From: Cellvibrio sp.
Lineage (GTDB): Bacteria; Pseudomonadota; Gammaproteobacteria; Pseudomonadales; Cellvibrionaceae
DNA: 64,000 nucleotides
Direction: 5' to 3'
NCBI GenBank assembly: GCA_016712405.1
Contig: JADJRD010000003.1
Location: 362,501-426,500 of the forward strand
Shown here: positions 18,144 to 27,774 of the stretch, piece by piece
Position numbering within the stretch: position 1 is the first letter of the stretch
Layout: every line of letters begins with the position of its first letter
Notes under the pieces: generated by a model
What the model was told of the DNA's origin: nothing
Databases searched by the model: none
What the model saw: the letters and a program-made list of their open reading frames with translations, nothing else
Program-made: the position numbers and the translations under genes

Positions 18144-18967
18144 ATGAACCGTTCGTTGCTTCGCTTATTTAAATTGATTCCACTTTTAATAGCCTGTAAC
18201 AGTGCAATTTCGAATCCAATATTTACTGATGGCTTTGAGTCACAAAATTTAAAAACATCTATAAATGGGGTTTCGTGGGGCTCATCAGCATATACTCAAA
18301 TCTCAAATGAAAAAGCCAAAGACGGAATATACAGTTTAAAGTTCAGCTACGCACCGACTGACGACACAAAAGACTCTTGGTCGGAGCAGCGGTTTTCTTT
18401 AGGGAAAGCATATAAGGAGATTTGGATTAGTTACGATATTTTGATTCCTGAAAATTACTTTCACAGAACAACATCCTACGGTAGCTCTAACAACAAAGGT
18501 TTCATTATGCTTTGGTCTGGAGACTACTCAAATCAACAGGCCCCGAAATTGGGACAGAGTTTTGGCCGAATCAAGACGGATCTAGTACGGCAAGCATAAG
18601 ACTTGCGGGGGTTGGATTCGACAAGCATTATTGGCAAGCCTGCCCTGGGATTGTAGAAATCAGTGATAGAGGTAAGTGGATTACAATAATTGCACACTTA
18701 AAGTATGCCTCAGCAAACAATAATGATGGTGTGGTGCAGATATGGAAAACATATGCCGACGGAAAAATAGAGCAGCCATGCAATATGACAGATGGTGCGT
18801 GGTATACACCGAATGCAAACGGATTCGAAAGTGGGTATATCATGGGATGGTCTAATTCAGGGTTTAATGAACAGACCAATTTCTATGTTGATAACTTCAA
18901 AGTTTCTGAGACGCCGCTCAAAAATATTCCCAGCCCACCTAGAAACGCATCGTTCGTTACACCTTGA
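18144..18967 (+). pseudogene. secreted jelly-roll, polysaccharide-lyase-like protein (frameshifted in this sequence)
   Basis: The N-terminus has a signal peptide ending near CNSAISN. The mature part begins FTDGFESQ and is beta-rich with features of concanavalin A-like lyase/glucanase folds: DGIYSLKFSY, IWISYDILIPENY, NNKGFIMLWSG, TEFWPN and the closing NFYVDNFKVSE strand. That suggests binding or cleavage of an acidic polysaccharide outside the cell, but no catalytic residue can be assigned. The frame breaks at a C4 run at 18541-18544; one more C reads NQQAPEIGTEFWPNQDG and gives 274 aa. It stands alone with gaps on both sides next to a gene remnant, so recent acquisition is possible. Confidence 0.6.
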
Positions 18968-18975
18968 GCCACTTC

Positions 18976-18996
18976 GGGTTTGGCCTAGCCAAACCC
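18976..18996. terminator. perfect hairpin after the lyase-like gene
   Basis: GGGTTTGGC and GCCAAACCC are exact inverse arms around CTA, 10 bp after the stop. There is no T tract, so termination is plausible but not certain. The remainder of the gap to 19238 shows no gene or other signal I can support. Confidence 0.55.
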
Positions 18997-19238
18997 AATC
19001 AAATATCTTGGTAAATTATCGCTAGCTAGTCCCCACATCCTGTAATGATTCAATATATGATTGCTACTGGTGATACAAGTTTGATGTATATACAAGTGTA
19101 GCTCAGGTCATACGAAGGCTTCATGGGACATGACAAAAATATCAGGAATATTATTGAATGCCGAGGGCGGCTCGAAGGGCGAGTGTCCGGATGATTCGAG
19201 GAAATTGGGGGCGGCAGTGATTTATGACTCCATTGATT

Positions 19239-20167
19239 TTACCAGACAGTGTAAATAGGTGGCTCACCCTCTGGGCGTGTTTTAAATCGTGGTTGTGCCC
19301 AAAAATATTGAGAAGGATTTTTTCGGATTTCATTTTCCATAAACTGATTCACGCGTAAGGCATCTTGATAATCATCTCCGGTTGGAAAGTTTTCAAATGG
19401 TGGGTGAATTACCACTTCATATTGTCCATTCGATAAGCGTTGCTGACAAAAGGGAATTACACGAGCGCGTCCCATGCGAGCAAATTGTGCGGTTGCAGTT
19501 ACGGTTGCTGCTTGCACGCCAAAAAAAGGCACAAATATACTGAGTTTGTCTCCCAAATCACGATCAGGTGCGTACCACACTATTCGCCCTTCTCGAAGAC
19601 GGCGAATCATTGCGCGTACATTATCGCGACTAAATGCAGAACCATTTTTTACATAGGCATCGCGTCGATTTTTTTGCATAAAATCATAGACTTTATTGTT
19701 ATGAGAGCGATACATTCCATCATAATCGATCATCACACCCAACATCGCACTGCCAATATCCAAAGTGGTAAAGTGCAAACTTAATAACAATACGCCTTGC
19801 CCTTCGGTTTGTGCTTGCTGAATATGTTCAAAGCCTTTTACTGTGAATAATTTTCGAAGTCTCCATCTCGGCCAGAACCATGCAATCCCGGTTTCAATTA
19901 CTGTCATGGCAATTGAATGCAATGCAATGCTTCTTCTAACAATACTTCACGCTTGGCATCGGTTAACTCTGGAAAGCAAAGTGCTAAATTTGTTTTAGCT
20001 TGATGAATTCGTTTTTTGTTTTTACGTAAAAGCGGTATTAGAAGATGATGCAGCGGGCTTTGCACAGAATAGGGCAATTGCGCGATTAAAAACCAAATCG
20101 CCATGCCGAACCAAGCGAGCCAATAACGCGGGTGCAGTAGCTGACGAGTAAAAACAGGTGGTTGCAT
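19239..20167 (-). pseudogene. lpxL: lipid A biosynthesis lauroyl/myristoyl acyltransferase (frameshifted by a 5-bp repeat unit)
   Basis: LpxL/HtrB enzymes add secondary acyl chains to lipid A at the inner membrane. The N-terminal frame has MQPPVFTRQLLHPRYWLAWFGMAIWFLIAQLPY and the PELTD segment. The second frame has LLSLHFTTLDIG with the catalytic HxxxxD-like pair, WYAPDRDLG and FVPFFGV. The frames meet at three tandem GCATT units on the coding strand. With two units the protein reads LLEEALHSIAMTVIETGIAWFWP, matching the family spacing; with three it stops early. Unlike the other breaks in this window this is not a homopolymer, so it may be a real mutation or a switchable tract. Which acyl chain is added is unknown. 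Confidence 0.8.
19916..19930. repeat. pentanucleotide tandem repeat, three AATGC units, inside lpxL
   Basis: Three head-to-tail AATGC units (GCATT on the coding strand) lie in the coding region of the lpxL-type gene. Two units restore the reading frame; three break it. The tract is short for a phase-variable repeat. Confidence 0.8.
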
Positions 20168-20347
20168 ATTGTGATGCCTGTTGAAAATGAAAATTTGCAT
20201 TGACGGCTATTCTTATACTTATCCCGATGCTCATCAAGGAAATTATCCCTGTAGGTAAACTCTGTAGTCTGGATGTTTTTTAATATAAAGGTTTATGCTA
20301 AGGTCGCTTCTTCAATAATGATCGAATAATAATCATAGGAGTGTGTT

Positions 20348-23300
20348 ATGAGTCTTTTATATCCTTCAAATCCCGTTTCTATTCCCCAAGATCTTACCAA
20401 ACCCAGTTCGGCTTATAAAAATCGAGCATGGCTCGCGGTGGGTGGGCTTGCATTGTTTTTAGCGATTTATCTTGGCTTTACAGCATGGTTTGCTTGGACG
20501 GCTTACCGAATGTTCAGTGGGATTTCCCAAGGAAATGATTTTAATTTAGGTGGTGCCGCTGCGGGAGCAGTTGCTGCATTGCTATTTGTATTTATGGTGA
20601 AAGCGCTATTCGCCGTTAAGCACAGTCATTTGTCGAGTGATATGGAAATTACTCAGCAACAACAACCGCAGTTATTCGAATTTTTATATCGACTTGCAGA
20701 TGACGCTGGTGCTCCGCGTCCACATAAAGTCTATCTCTCGCCACAAGTGAATGCGGCAGTATTTTATGATTTATCATTATTGAATTTATTTTTTCCATCC
20801 AAAAAGAATTTACTGATTGGTTTAGGGTTAGTGAATGTGCTTAATATGGGTGAGTTAAAAGCTGTATTGGCTCATGAGTTTGGGCATTTCGCACAAAAAT
20901 CCATGGCGGTGGGGCGATGGGTTTATATAGCGCAACAAATTGCATCCCAGGTTGTCGCCAAGCGAGATTGGTTGGATAGTCTGTTACTGGGAATATCAAA
21001 AATAGATATACGCATTGCCTGGGTTGGATGGCTATTGCGATTGATTGTGTGGAGCATTAGGTCACTTCTGGATACGGTATTTAGTCTTGTTGTTTTGAGT
21101 GAGCGTGCGCTCTCCAGGCAAATGGAATTTCAGGCGGATTTGGTTGCGGTTTCGTTAACGGGCAGTAATGCATTAGTACATGCGCTTAATAAACTGGGCG
21201 CAGGAGATGACGCATGGAGTAAGACGCTCAATTTTGTGAATATGGAAATTAATGAAGGTCGAAAGGTGGCTGATATTTTTGCAATTCAAACCCGTATGTT
21301 GCAAAAACTTCGCGCTATTTATCATGATAATGATTATGGTTTAGTTCCAGATGTTCCTGAAAAATCTCCTGAAAAACATCGTGTGTTTAAATCAAAAATT
21401 GCCTTGCCACCACAAATGTGGTCCACGCATCCAGAAAATACTGCACGCGAAGAAAATGCCAAGCGTTGTTATATTCCTTGTGATATTGATTCGCGTTCTG
21501 CTTGGTATATTTTTATTCATTCGGATCAAGTTAAAAAAGATTTGAGCCAACATCTTTTATTGAATGTAAAAAAAGAATTAACTGATGTGCCCATTGAGGA
21601 AAGCTTTAATCAGCTGGAAAAATTTTATGATAAGCCTTGGCTGAATTCTGAATATCGCGGCACTTATTTGGGGCGCTCAATTGTTCGCCATACGGATAGC
21701 GTAAACCAATTATTTTTTGATATGCCTGAAGTATCAAAAAACTCCTTTGATAATTTATATCCTGAAACCTTAACGGATCAATTGGAAAACCTTCGTGATC
21801 TTCATGAAGAGAAGAATATGCTTGAAGCCTTGCGCGATAAAATGCTGAAATCATCAGGCATTATTCAATTTCGCGGCGAAACGATTAAACCCAAAGAATT
21901 ACCTAAATGTATTCAGCAAGTCACTGATGAAATTGGTCAGTTGGAAAATACTATTGTTAACAGCGATAAACGTATTCGATCTGTACATCTTGCTGCCGCT
22001 GCTCAAATGGGTAATGGTTGGCGTGAATATTTATTGGGATTGCTGTCAGTATTACATTATGTCGATCACGCGGAGGCAGATCTAACCGATGCAACGGCTT
22101 TGGTTGCTAATGTATGGGCGATCATCACGGCTGATGGCAGCATCAGCAAAAATGAACGACATAGATTGGTTGATGCGGTTTATGCAGTGCACCGCGTAAT
22201 GTCGGATCTATACAGTCAGTCATCGGAGTTGCAACTGGATCCATCGATTGTGGATAAATGGAATTTTTCTGGATTGGATAAAGCCTTGGGTGAGTATAAA
22301 TTACCTGCGCCCACAGATGAAAATCTTAGTGAATGGATGAAAATTTATGACGGGTGGACGGGGGCATTCAAACGAGCATTATCCGATTTAAAACATGTTG
22401 CATTAGAGTTATTGTTGTTAAGTGAAAAGAAAGTTGCCATTGCTTATCAACAACAGCTGCCACTTGAGTTGGCACCAACACCCAGTAAAGTACCATCACA
22501 ATACGCCACGCTTTTACCTGGTCAAGAGCGAAAAAAACAAAAGAAATTAGGGCTTTGGGATAGCTTCATTACGGCGACAGGTTTGTTCGCAGCAACCTCA
22601 CGTTTTGCTGTTGCAGCTTCAATAGTGGGGGCTGTTTTTTGGTTTGGTCAATCATTGGGTAGCCTGGATATTCTTGTGTATAACGGTTTAGCGCAATCAG
22701 TCAACGTGAATATCAATGGTGCGACTACTTCCGTACAACCATTTAAATTCGAAAAAATTACGGCTGCCTTCGATGAACAATTACGGATAGTCACAACCAA
22801 TGATGCCGGTGAAATTATAGAGGAATTTTCACCATCAGCCGGTTCTTCAAGTTTCCAACATGTTATTTATAATATTGCAGGTGCAAGCCCATTAATTAAA
22901 TGGTGGGCGGCTTATGGCAATGCATCACAGTTGGAGCCCACACATTTGGGAATGGAAAGGTGGTTGACTGAAACGGCGAATTATTATTTTGTAGAACCGC
23001 CAGAATCGATACAAATGAGCAGTAAAACGGGTGGTGAGTCCCGCAGTGTTATTACAGGCTATGGTGATCTTTCGCCGATGCGACAATTAAAAATTTTAGA
23101 TGACGAACAGAGTCAAAAAAATCTCATCGCAGTACATGCGCGCTGGGACAATTTGAATTCTGCCTATATTGTGATTTGGCTTGAGTTGTTGCGTGGTCAC
23201 GAAAATGGAATGGCCATTTTGCAATCACGATTACAGGAAAATCCCGACTCCACTTTGTTGATGAGAATTGAACAGGATTTGACAACTGGTGATGAGCATA

Positions 23301-24163
23301 GCGCGGTCTGCGCAAAACATGATGCAGCGGCTAATGCTGCACCGGACAACGCCGATTTTGCCTATCTGTCTGCGCGTTGTTTGGCAGAAGCTGAAGTGCA
23401 AGATAATGTGTTTTTAACCGGACGAGAAAAGTGGCCAAGCAGTCCTTGGTTTGCTATGGCCTCGGGTTATCGATTTGCGGGGCGAGGGCAGTGGCAAACC
23501 GCCGTAGAAGCCTATGTTTCTGCAATTAAAAAATATTCACCGTTAAAAGTTTATATCAGTGAAAATTTAGCGCGCTTGCAACGGGTAGCTGCGCTTGAAC
23601 CCATTCATATGAGAGATCTGGCAAAAGTGAATGATCAATTGAATTACTATTTGTCATTAGAAGAGGGTTCTCTTTATGAAGGCACGCCAGACTACGCATA
23701 CTATTTATTAAATAAAGGAGAGTTAGACGATGCATTGAGCGTCGCTAAAGAGGATGCTGCTGTTTATGCGCGCGTGTTACCACTGGTTGCTGCATCAACT
23801 GGCTCAAAATCTGAATGGATTCAATCGGCATTAGCATCCGTCGACACTGATAATCTCGATGAAAATATTGCATGGACGCTATTGGCTCTTGCAAGCCGTG
23901 AAGGCAATTCTATTGAAAGCTATCAGCAGTATTTGTCATCACTCAATTTAGAATACGGTGAAAATCTTTTACAGTTTTTGAGCCAATTACGTATTCCGCG
24001 AAAAGATGTCAGGATAGAAGAATTTCTCGACAATCTTCAGCCACAAGCTCGCGGTTACGCCTACACTATGGCGGCAATTTATTTACAAGAGAAGTGCCCG
24101 GAAAAATGGAAAAACATGGCGAATAAACTTCTTTTTGCTACTGAACGGCCGTTTATTCAGTAA
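20348..24163 (+). CDS. large M48-family membrane metallopeptidase with C-terminal helical extension
   Basis: The N-terminal third is an M48 (HtpX/Ste24-like) zinc metallopeptidase. It has two transmembrane helices (about 27-50 and 68-90), HEFGH at 176-180 supplying two zinc His and the catalytic Glu, and MEFQAD downstream supplying the third ligand. The rest is unusual: a helical region containing NVWAIITADGSISKNERHRL, reminiscent of a TerB-like segment; another hydrophobic helix (about 755-780); a small beta domain after it; and a long helical, TPR-like tail. At 1271 aa it is three to four times the size of HtpX. AGGAG precedes the start. Likely role is inner-membrane proteolysis or envelope quality control; the tail may recruit substrates. 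Substrate unknown. Confidence 0.75.
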   Translation: MSLLYPSNPVSIPQDLTKPSSAYKNRAWLAVGGLALFLAIYLGFTAWFAWTAYRMFSGISQGNDFNLGGAAAGAVAALLFVFMVKALFAVKHSHLSSDMEITQQQQPQLFEFLYRLADDAGAPRPHKVYLSPQVNAAVFYDLSLLNLFFPSKKNLLIGLGLVNVLNMGELKAVLAHEFGHFAQKSMAVGRWVYIAQQIASQVVAKRDWLDSLLLGISKIDIRIAWVGWLLRLIVWSIRSLLDTVFSLVVLSERALSRQMEFQADLVAVSLTGSNALVHALNKLGAGDDAWSKTLNFVNMEINEGRKVADIFAIQTRMLQKLRAIYHDNDYGLVPDVPEKSPEKHRVFKSKIALPPQMWSTHPENTAREENAKRCYIPCDIDSRSAWYIFIHSDQVKKDLSQHLLLNVKKELTDVPIEESFNQLEKFYDKPWLNSEYRGTYLGRSIVRHTDSVNQLFFDMPEVSKNSFDNLYPETLTDQLENLRDLHEEKNMLEALRDKMLKSSGIIQFRGETIKPKELPKCIQQVTDEIGQLENTIVNSDKRIRSVHLAAAAQMGNGWREYLLGLLSVLHYVDHAEADLTDATALVANVWAIITADGSISKNERHRLVDAVYAVHRVMSDLYSQSSELQLDPSIVDKWNFSGLDKALGEYKLPAPTDENLSEWMKIYDGWTGAFKRALSDLKHVALELLLLSEKKVAIAYQQQLPLELAPTPSKVPSQYATLLPGQERKKQKKLGLWDSFITATGLFAATSRFAVAASIVGAVFWFGQSLGSLDILVYNGLAQSVNVNINGATTSVQPFKFEKITAAFDEQLRIVTTNDAGEIIEEFSPSAGSSSFQHVIYNIAGASPLIKWWAAYGNASQLEPTHLGMERWLTETANYYFVEPPESIQMSSKTGGESRSVITGYGDLSPMRQLKILDDEQSQKNLIAVHARWDNLNSAYIVIWLELLRGHENGMAILQSRLQENPDSTLLMRIEQDLTTGDEHSAVCAKHDAAANAAPDNADFAYLSARCLAEAEVQDNVFLTGREKWPSSPWFAMASGYRFAGRGQWQTAVEAYVSAIKKYSPLKVYISENLARLQRVAALEPIHMRDLAKVNDQLNYYLSLEEGSLYEGTPDYAYYLLNKGELDDALSVAKEDAAVYARVLPLVAASTGSKSEWIQSALASVDTDNLDENIAWTLLALASREGNSIESYQQYLSSLNLEYGENLLQFLSQLRIPRKDVRIEEFLDNLQPQARGYAYTMAAIYLQEKCPEKWKNMANKLLFATERPFIQ

Positions 24164-24172
24164 TTAAAAAAT

Positions 24173-24206
24173 ATTGAGCTGAAATCAATCCTGATTCCAG
24201 CTCAAT
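24173..24206. terminator. long hairpin after the M48 gene
   Basis: ATTGAGCTG and CAGCTCAAT are exact outer arms, and AATCA/TGATT continue the stem inward with one mismatch around ATCC. It sits just after the M48 stop and lacks a long T tract. It overlaps the end of the minus-strand orphan frame described next. Confidence 0.5.
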
Positions 24207-24361
24207 ACAAATTCATCCAATACTGCTTTGAGTTTTGATCTCGGGTAATCCACTTTTGCAAAGTGATGAAAGTAATGTTGCCAAACCGCAATAATGAAAT
24301 CTTCATTTCCTGTTGCAGGAAATGAGGACTTGAATATAAAGCTGTTTGTACCAAGGTTTTG
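24185..24361 (-). pseudogene. orphan minus-strand coding remnant downstream of GH43
   Basis: A 58-codon frame with no start codon reads like a protein C-terminus: TNSFIFKSSFPATGNEDF, then IIAVWQHYFHHFAKVDY, then PRSKLKAVLDEFVLSWNQD and a stop. It begins right after the GH43 stop codon and an in-frame TGA. GH43 proteins of this type normally end at DWFEYK, so this is not its missing tail. It includes a perfect inverted repeat (TCATTTCCTG/CAGGAAATGA, 24303-24325). I do not recognise the family; chance openness is possible in a frame this short. Confidence 0.3.
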
Positions 24362-24364
24362 TCA

Positions 24365-25938
24365 CTAGACTAATTCCTTGTATTCAAACCAATCAAAGTC
24401 AGCGTGTTTGCCTGTGCCAGAAACGTCCTGGCATGCCATGCCCACAAAGTTGCCGGTAAATCCACAAGGCAGTGCATGTTCATCGGAAAGTATAGAGGCG
24501 TCTTGTTCCCAGCTGATATTGATCAGTGTTGTGCATCTTTTGAATAAGCAAAACGAATGCGGTCGTAATCTATGGTTAATTTCAAACAAACTTGTGGCCA
24601 ATCATCCAATGGGAATTCTTTTTCGATCGGATAAGAAATAACGCCCTTCTCGCATTTCATTAAACCCAAGCAACGTTTGGAATGTTTGGCATGAGTTAAA
24701 AATAAATAATAAAAACTGTCACTATTATAGAAAGCAACCAGTCCTGCCATTTGTTGGAAATTTTCTGGATTAAATTCTACACAGGTTGAGGCTTGTACTT
24801 TAAAACTCTGTTGTCGACGAGCAACAAGAGTTTGTTCAAAGAGTGACGTAATACTCTCGCGGCCATACAAACGTAAATGCCCTTTACGTGCCTCTAAACT
24901 CATAAATTTTTCATTCAGGACAACACGCGGAGCTTGCCATTGAATACCGAGTTTTGAATGATCGAAATCATCACGAGCGGGAATTACAGGCCAAGGGTGT
25001 GTGGGCAAAGAAACAACTTGTGTTTGATCGAGAGGTTCTTGTCCGCCGCCGGTTAATCTTGGCCAGCCATCTACCCATTCTATTGCTTGCAAAGAAGTTT
25101 CTCGACCCAAAATAGATCGACCATTTTCCAAACGGCGACGACACAAATGTGCAAGCATCCAACTGCCATCTGCATTTTGCACAAAACTGCCATGCCCTGC
25201 AGATTGCAAACGCAATGCAGGATTTTTTGCGCTGCTGATTAAAGGATTATTTGGCATAACTTCATAAGGGCCTTGCAGCGATTTTGAACGCGCAACGCTG
25301 GCCGCGTGCGTGGTAAAAGTGCCACCTTCTGCGGTTAACAAATAATACCAACCATTCACTTTATAAAGATGTGGCCCTTCAACCAAACTAATCTCGGTGC
25401 CATCGAATATGGATGTAATAGAACCGACTAATTTTTGTTGTGCAGGATCAAATTCTTGTAACAAAATTCCACCAAAACAGTTATGGCCAACACGATGATC
25501 CCACACCATATTCACTAACCATTTGCGACCATCATCGTCATGAAATAACGATGGATCAAATCCAGAACTATTTAAATAAACCGGCTCAGACCAAGGCCCT
25601 TCAATACTCGGTGCGGTCACTAAATAATTATGTACATCTTTAAAACTGCCAGCCCAACGGCGCGCGTTGATATAAATTAAATAAAAAAGCCCATCGCAAT
25701 AAGTTAAACATGGCGCCCAAACACCACCAGAGTTTGGGCAACCACGCATATCCAATTGCGAATAACGCGTTAAAGGAAAACCCACCACATGCCAATTAAC
25801 CAAATCTTTTGAATGCGAAATCTGCACGCCAGGAAACCATTCAAAGGTAGAGGTCGCAATATAATAATCATCACCCACACGTAAAATGCTGGGGTCGGGA
25901 TTGAAGCCTTTTAGAATGGGGTTGGTAATTGTTTGCAT
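24365..25938 (-). pseudogene. GH43 beta-xylosidase/alpha-L-arabinofuranosidase (frameshifted near the C-terminus)
   Basis: GH43 enzymes release xylose or arabinose from xylan or arabinan side chains and oligosaccharides. Seen: GFNPDPSILRVGDDYYIATSTFEWFPG with the general-base Asp, SSGFDPSLFHDDDGRKWL with the pKa-modulating Asp, LVEGPHLYK with the acid Glu, and a C-terminal beta-sandwich domain of the GH43_C2 type. No signal peptide is visible, so it likely acts on imported oligosaccharides. I chose ATG 25938 (MQTITNP); the frame is open further upstream only through repeat B3. One base is missing near 24531-24534; adding it (KDGTTLINI) extends the protein to ADFDWFEYKELV and 524 aa. Confidence 0.85.
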
Positions 25939-26012
25939 GATAAATTTTCCAGAATGATTCAGAGATTTATATATAGACCTTTGTGCGGCACCATTTTTTA
26001 TTTTATACACTT

Positions 26013-26096
26013 CGTCATCCCTGCGCAGGCAGGGATTTAGCTGTTGGTTTGAATGATGCTTTTCAACAGATGGATTCCCGCCTTCGCAGGAATGAC
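26013..26096. repeat. paired palindromic repeat, copy B3
   Basis: CGTCATCCCTGCGCAGGCAGGGA at the left and GGATTCCCGCCTTCGCAGGAATGAC at the right are related to B1 and face each other about 40 bp apart. The element lies between the GNAT gene and GH43 and overlaps the region just upstream of the GH43 start. Confidence 0.75.
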
Positions 26097-26127
26097 TGTA
26101 AATTTTCATTCATGTAAAACTCTGCTA

Positions 26128-26634
26128 TTACAACTCTATTTTCATTACATTCACCAGCCTACCACCCAATCGTGTTTTACGAGCGATTTCCCAATTGCGC
26201 TTTTGATAGTAGTCAGTGAATTCAGTTGCGGTTAGCCAGAGTTCGGTAAGTTTTAATTCCTGTGCATAGGCTTTGGCTTTTTCAATTAATAGATTACCTA
26301 TGCCTCGATTGCGGAATGCGGGTTGTACAAATAAATTGCTCAGCCATAGCGGGGTGTCGGTGATTTTGGCGCGAACACTGTCGCGACCATAAGCGTAGTT
26401 CACCAAACTCACGCAGCCGACTAATTCATTGTTGAGTGTTGCAATAAAAGTTTTGGGAATTGATTCGGATTGGATGTGTTTGGCTAAACGTTCGCGGCGT
26501 AATTCAAGAGTGGATTTTAATCCTTGGCGTTCGCATTCCTGGTGATGCCATTGAGCAACGCAGGAAAAAATATCAGGGGCGTTGCTCAATGGCAAAATGC
26601 AAACATTTTTATGAATCAATTCGTCCTGCCCCAT
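26128..26634 (-). CDS. GNAT-family N-acetyltransferase
   Basis: This is a GCN5-related acetyltransferase that would move acetyl from acetyl-CoA to an amine; the acceptor is unknown. The acetyl-CoA-binding segment is LSNLFVQPAFRNRGIGNLLIEKAKAYA (about residues 105-131), followed by LWLTATEFTDYYQKRNW, the usual beta6/beta7 end. I chose the ATG at 26634 (MGQDELI), which overlaps the 3' end of galK by 26 bp; a longer open frame into galK has no support. The 168-aa length is normal. The overlap puts it in the gal transcript. Confidence 0.75.
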   Translation of the reverse strand: MGQDELIHKNVCILPLSNAPDIFSCVAQWHHQECERQGLKSTLELRRERLAKHIQSESIPKTFIATLNNELVGCVSLVNYAYGRDSVRAKITDTPLWLSNLFVQPAFRNRGIGNLLIEKAKAYAQELKLTELWLTATEFTDYYQKRNWEIARKTRLGGRLVNVMKIEL

Positions 26635-27769
26635 TACCGGCGTTGCAAATATAAGTGTTGGCGATAAGTTGAGTGTGAGCTGTATATCGATTGGAAATAG
26701 CTTGAGTGACCTGATCAACTAAATAGTGAGGTAATAGGCTAACGACACAACCGCCAAATCCACCACCTGTCATGCGCACACCACCGGTATCGCCGATGAT
26801 ATTGGACACAATCTCAACCAATAAATCAATCGGTTTAATGGTGATAGCAAAATCATCGCGCATGGATTGATGGGATTCCGCCATTAATCGACTTAACAAT
26901 GGGATGTCATTTTGCGAGAGTGCGACAGCGGCTAGTTCTGTGCGAGCATTTTCCGTGATGACATGATGCGCACGTCGAAACTCAATATCGCTCATCTTGC
27001 TTTTGTATTCTGTGAGTAAAGGCAAATCAGCTTCACGTAAACTATTGACTCCCATAATGTGCGCAGCGGCTTCACATTGTTGTCGTCGCAAATTGTATTC
27101 ACTTTCAACCAAGCCGCGTTTCACTTTACTATCAATAATTAACAGGGATAATTGTTCTGGCATTTTGACCGAGCGACTTGATAAGTCGCGACAATCAATT
27201 AATAGTGCATGTTGTTTTTGACCAGCAGCAGAAATCAATTGATCCATAATTCCGCATTTACAACCCACGAAATTATTTTCAGCCGCCTGACAAATCAATG
27301 CTATGTCTGTTGGCGTTAAATTGAAATGATTCAGTTCTGATAGAGCAGTGGCAAAGGCTACAGAAAATGAAGCCGATGAACTTAAGCCTGCACCCTGTGG
27401 GATATTTCCAGCGCAACAAAAATCATAACCTTGTGTAAAAGTGAATCCACGCTTAAGAAATTCCTGGTGTACTCCTCGCAAATAATTGGCCCAGCTATTG
27501 GCATCATCCGGTTGTACCTGATCGCTGATTGACCATTCACTGAGTGTTTGATTTTGGTCGTAAGCCATCACGCGAAAGCTCTGGTTGTGATTTTTACCGA
27601 CACTCATGTAAGTGCCGCGATCAATCGCACATGGCATGACAAAACCATTGTTATAATCGGTGTGCTCACCAATTAAATTGACTCGGCCGGGTGCATAAAA
27701 CATTGCCTCTGGCTTGTTATTAAAAGTGGTAGAAAATTGTTTGATAACCAGTTGTTGGGTGTGATTCAT
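26609..27769 (-). CDS. galK: galactokinase
   Basis: GalK phosphorylates alpha-D-galactose to galactose-1-phosphate with ATP, the first committed Leloir step. It is a GHMP kinase with all three motifs: GRVNLIGEHTDYNNGFVMP (galactose binding, about residues 28-46), the ATP loop PQGAGLSSSASFSVA (about 128-142), and GGGFGGCVVSL near the C-terminus. At 386 aa it matches E. coli GalK (382). It starts 5 bp after galT ends, so symporter-galT-galK form one operon. Confidence 0.96.
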   Translation of the reverse strand: MNHTQQLVIKQFSTTFNNKPEAMFYAPGRVNLIGEHTDYNNGFVMPCAIDRGTYMSVGKNHNQSFRVMAYDQNQTLSEWSISDQVQPDDANSWANYLRGVHQEFLKRGFTFTQGYDFCCAGNIPQGAGLSSSASFSVAFATALSELNHFNLTPTDIALICQAAENNFVGCKCGIMDQLISAAGQKQHALLIDCRDLSSRSVKMPEQLSLLIIDSKVKRGLVESEYNLRRQQCEAAAHIMGVNSLREADLPLLTEYKSKMSDIEFRRAHHVITENARTELAAVALSQNDIPLLSRLMAESHQSMRDDFAITIKPIDLLVEIVSNIIGDTGGVRMTGGGFGGCVVSLLPHYLVDQVTQAISNRYTAHTQLIANTYICNAGNGAGRIDS

Positions 27770-27774
27770 AATGC

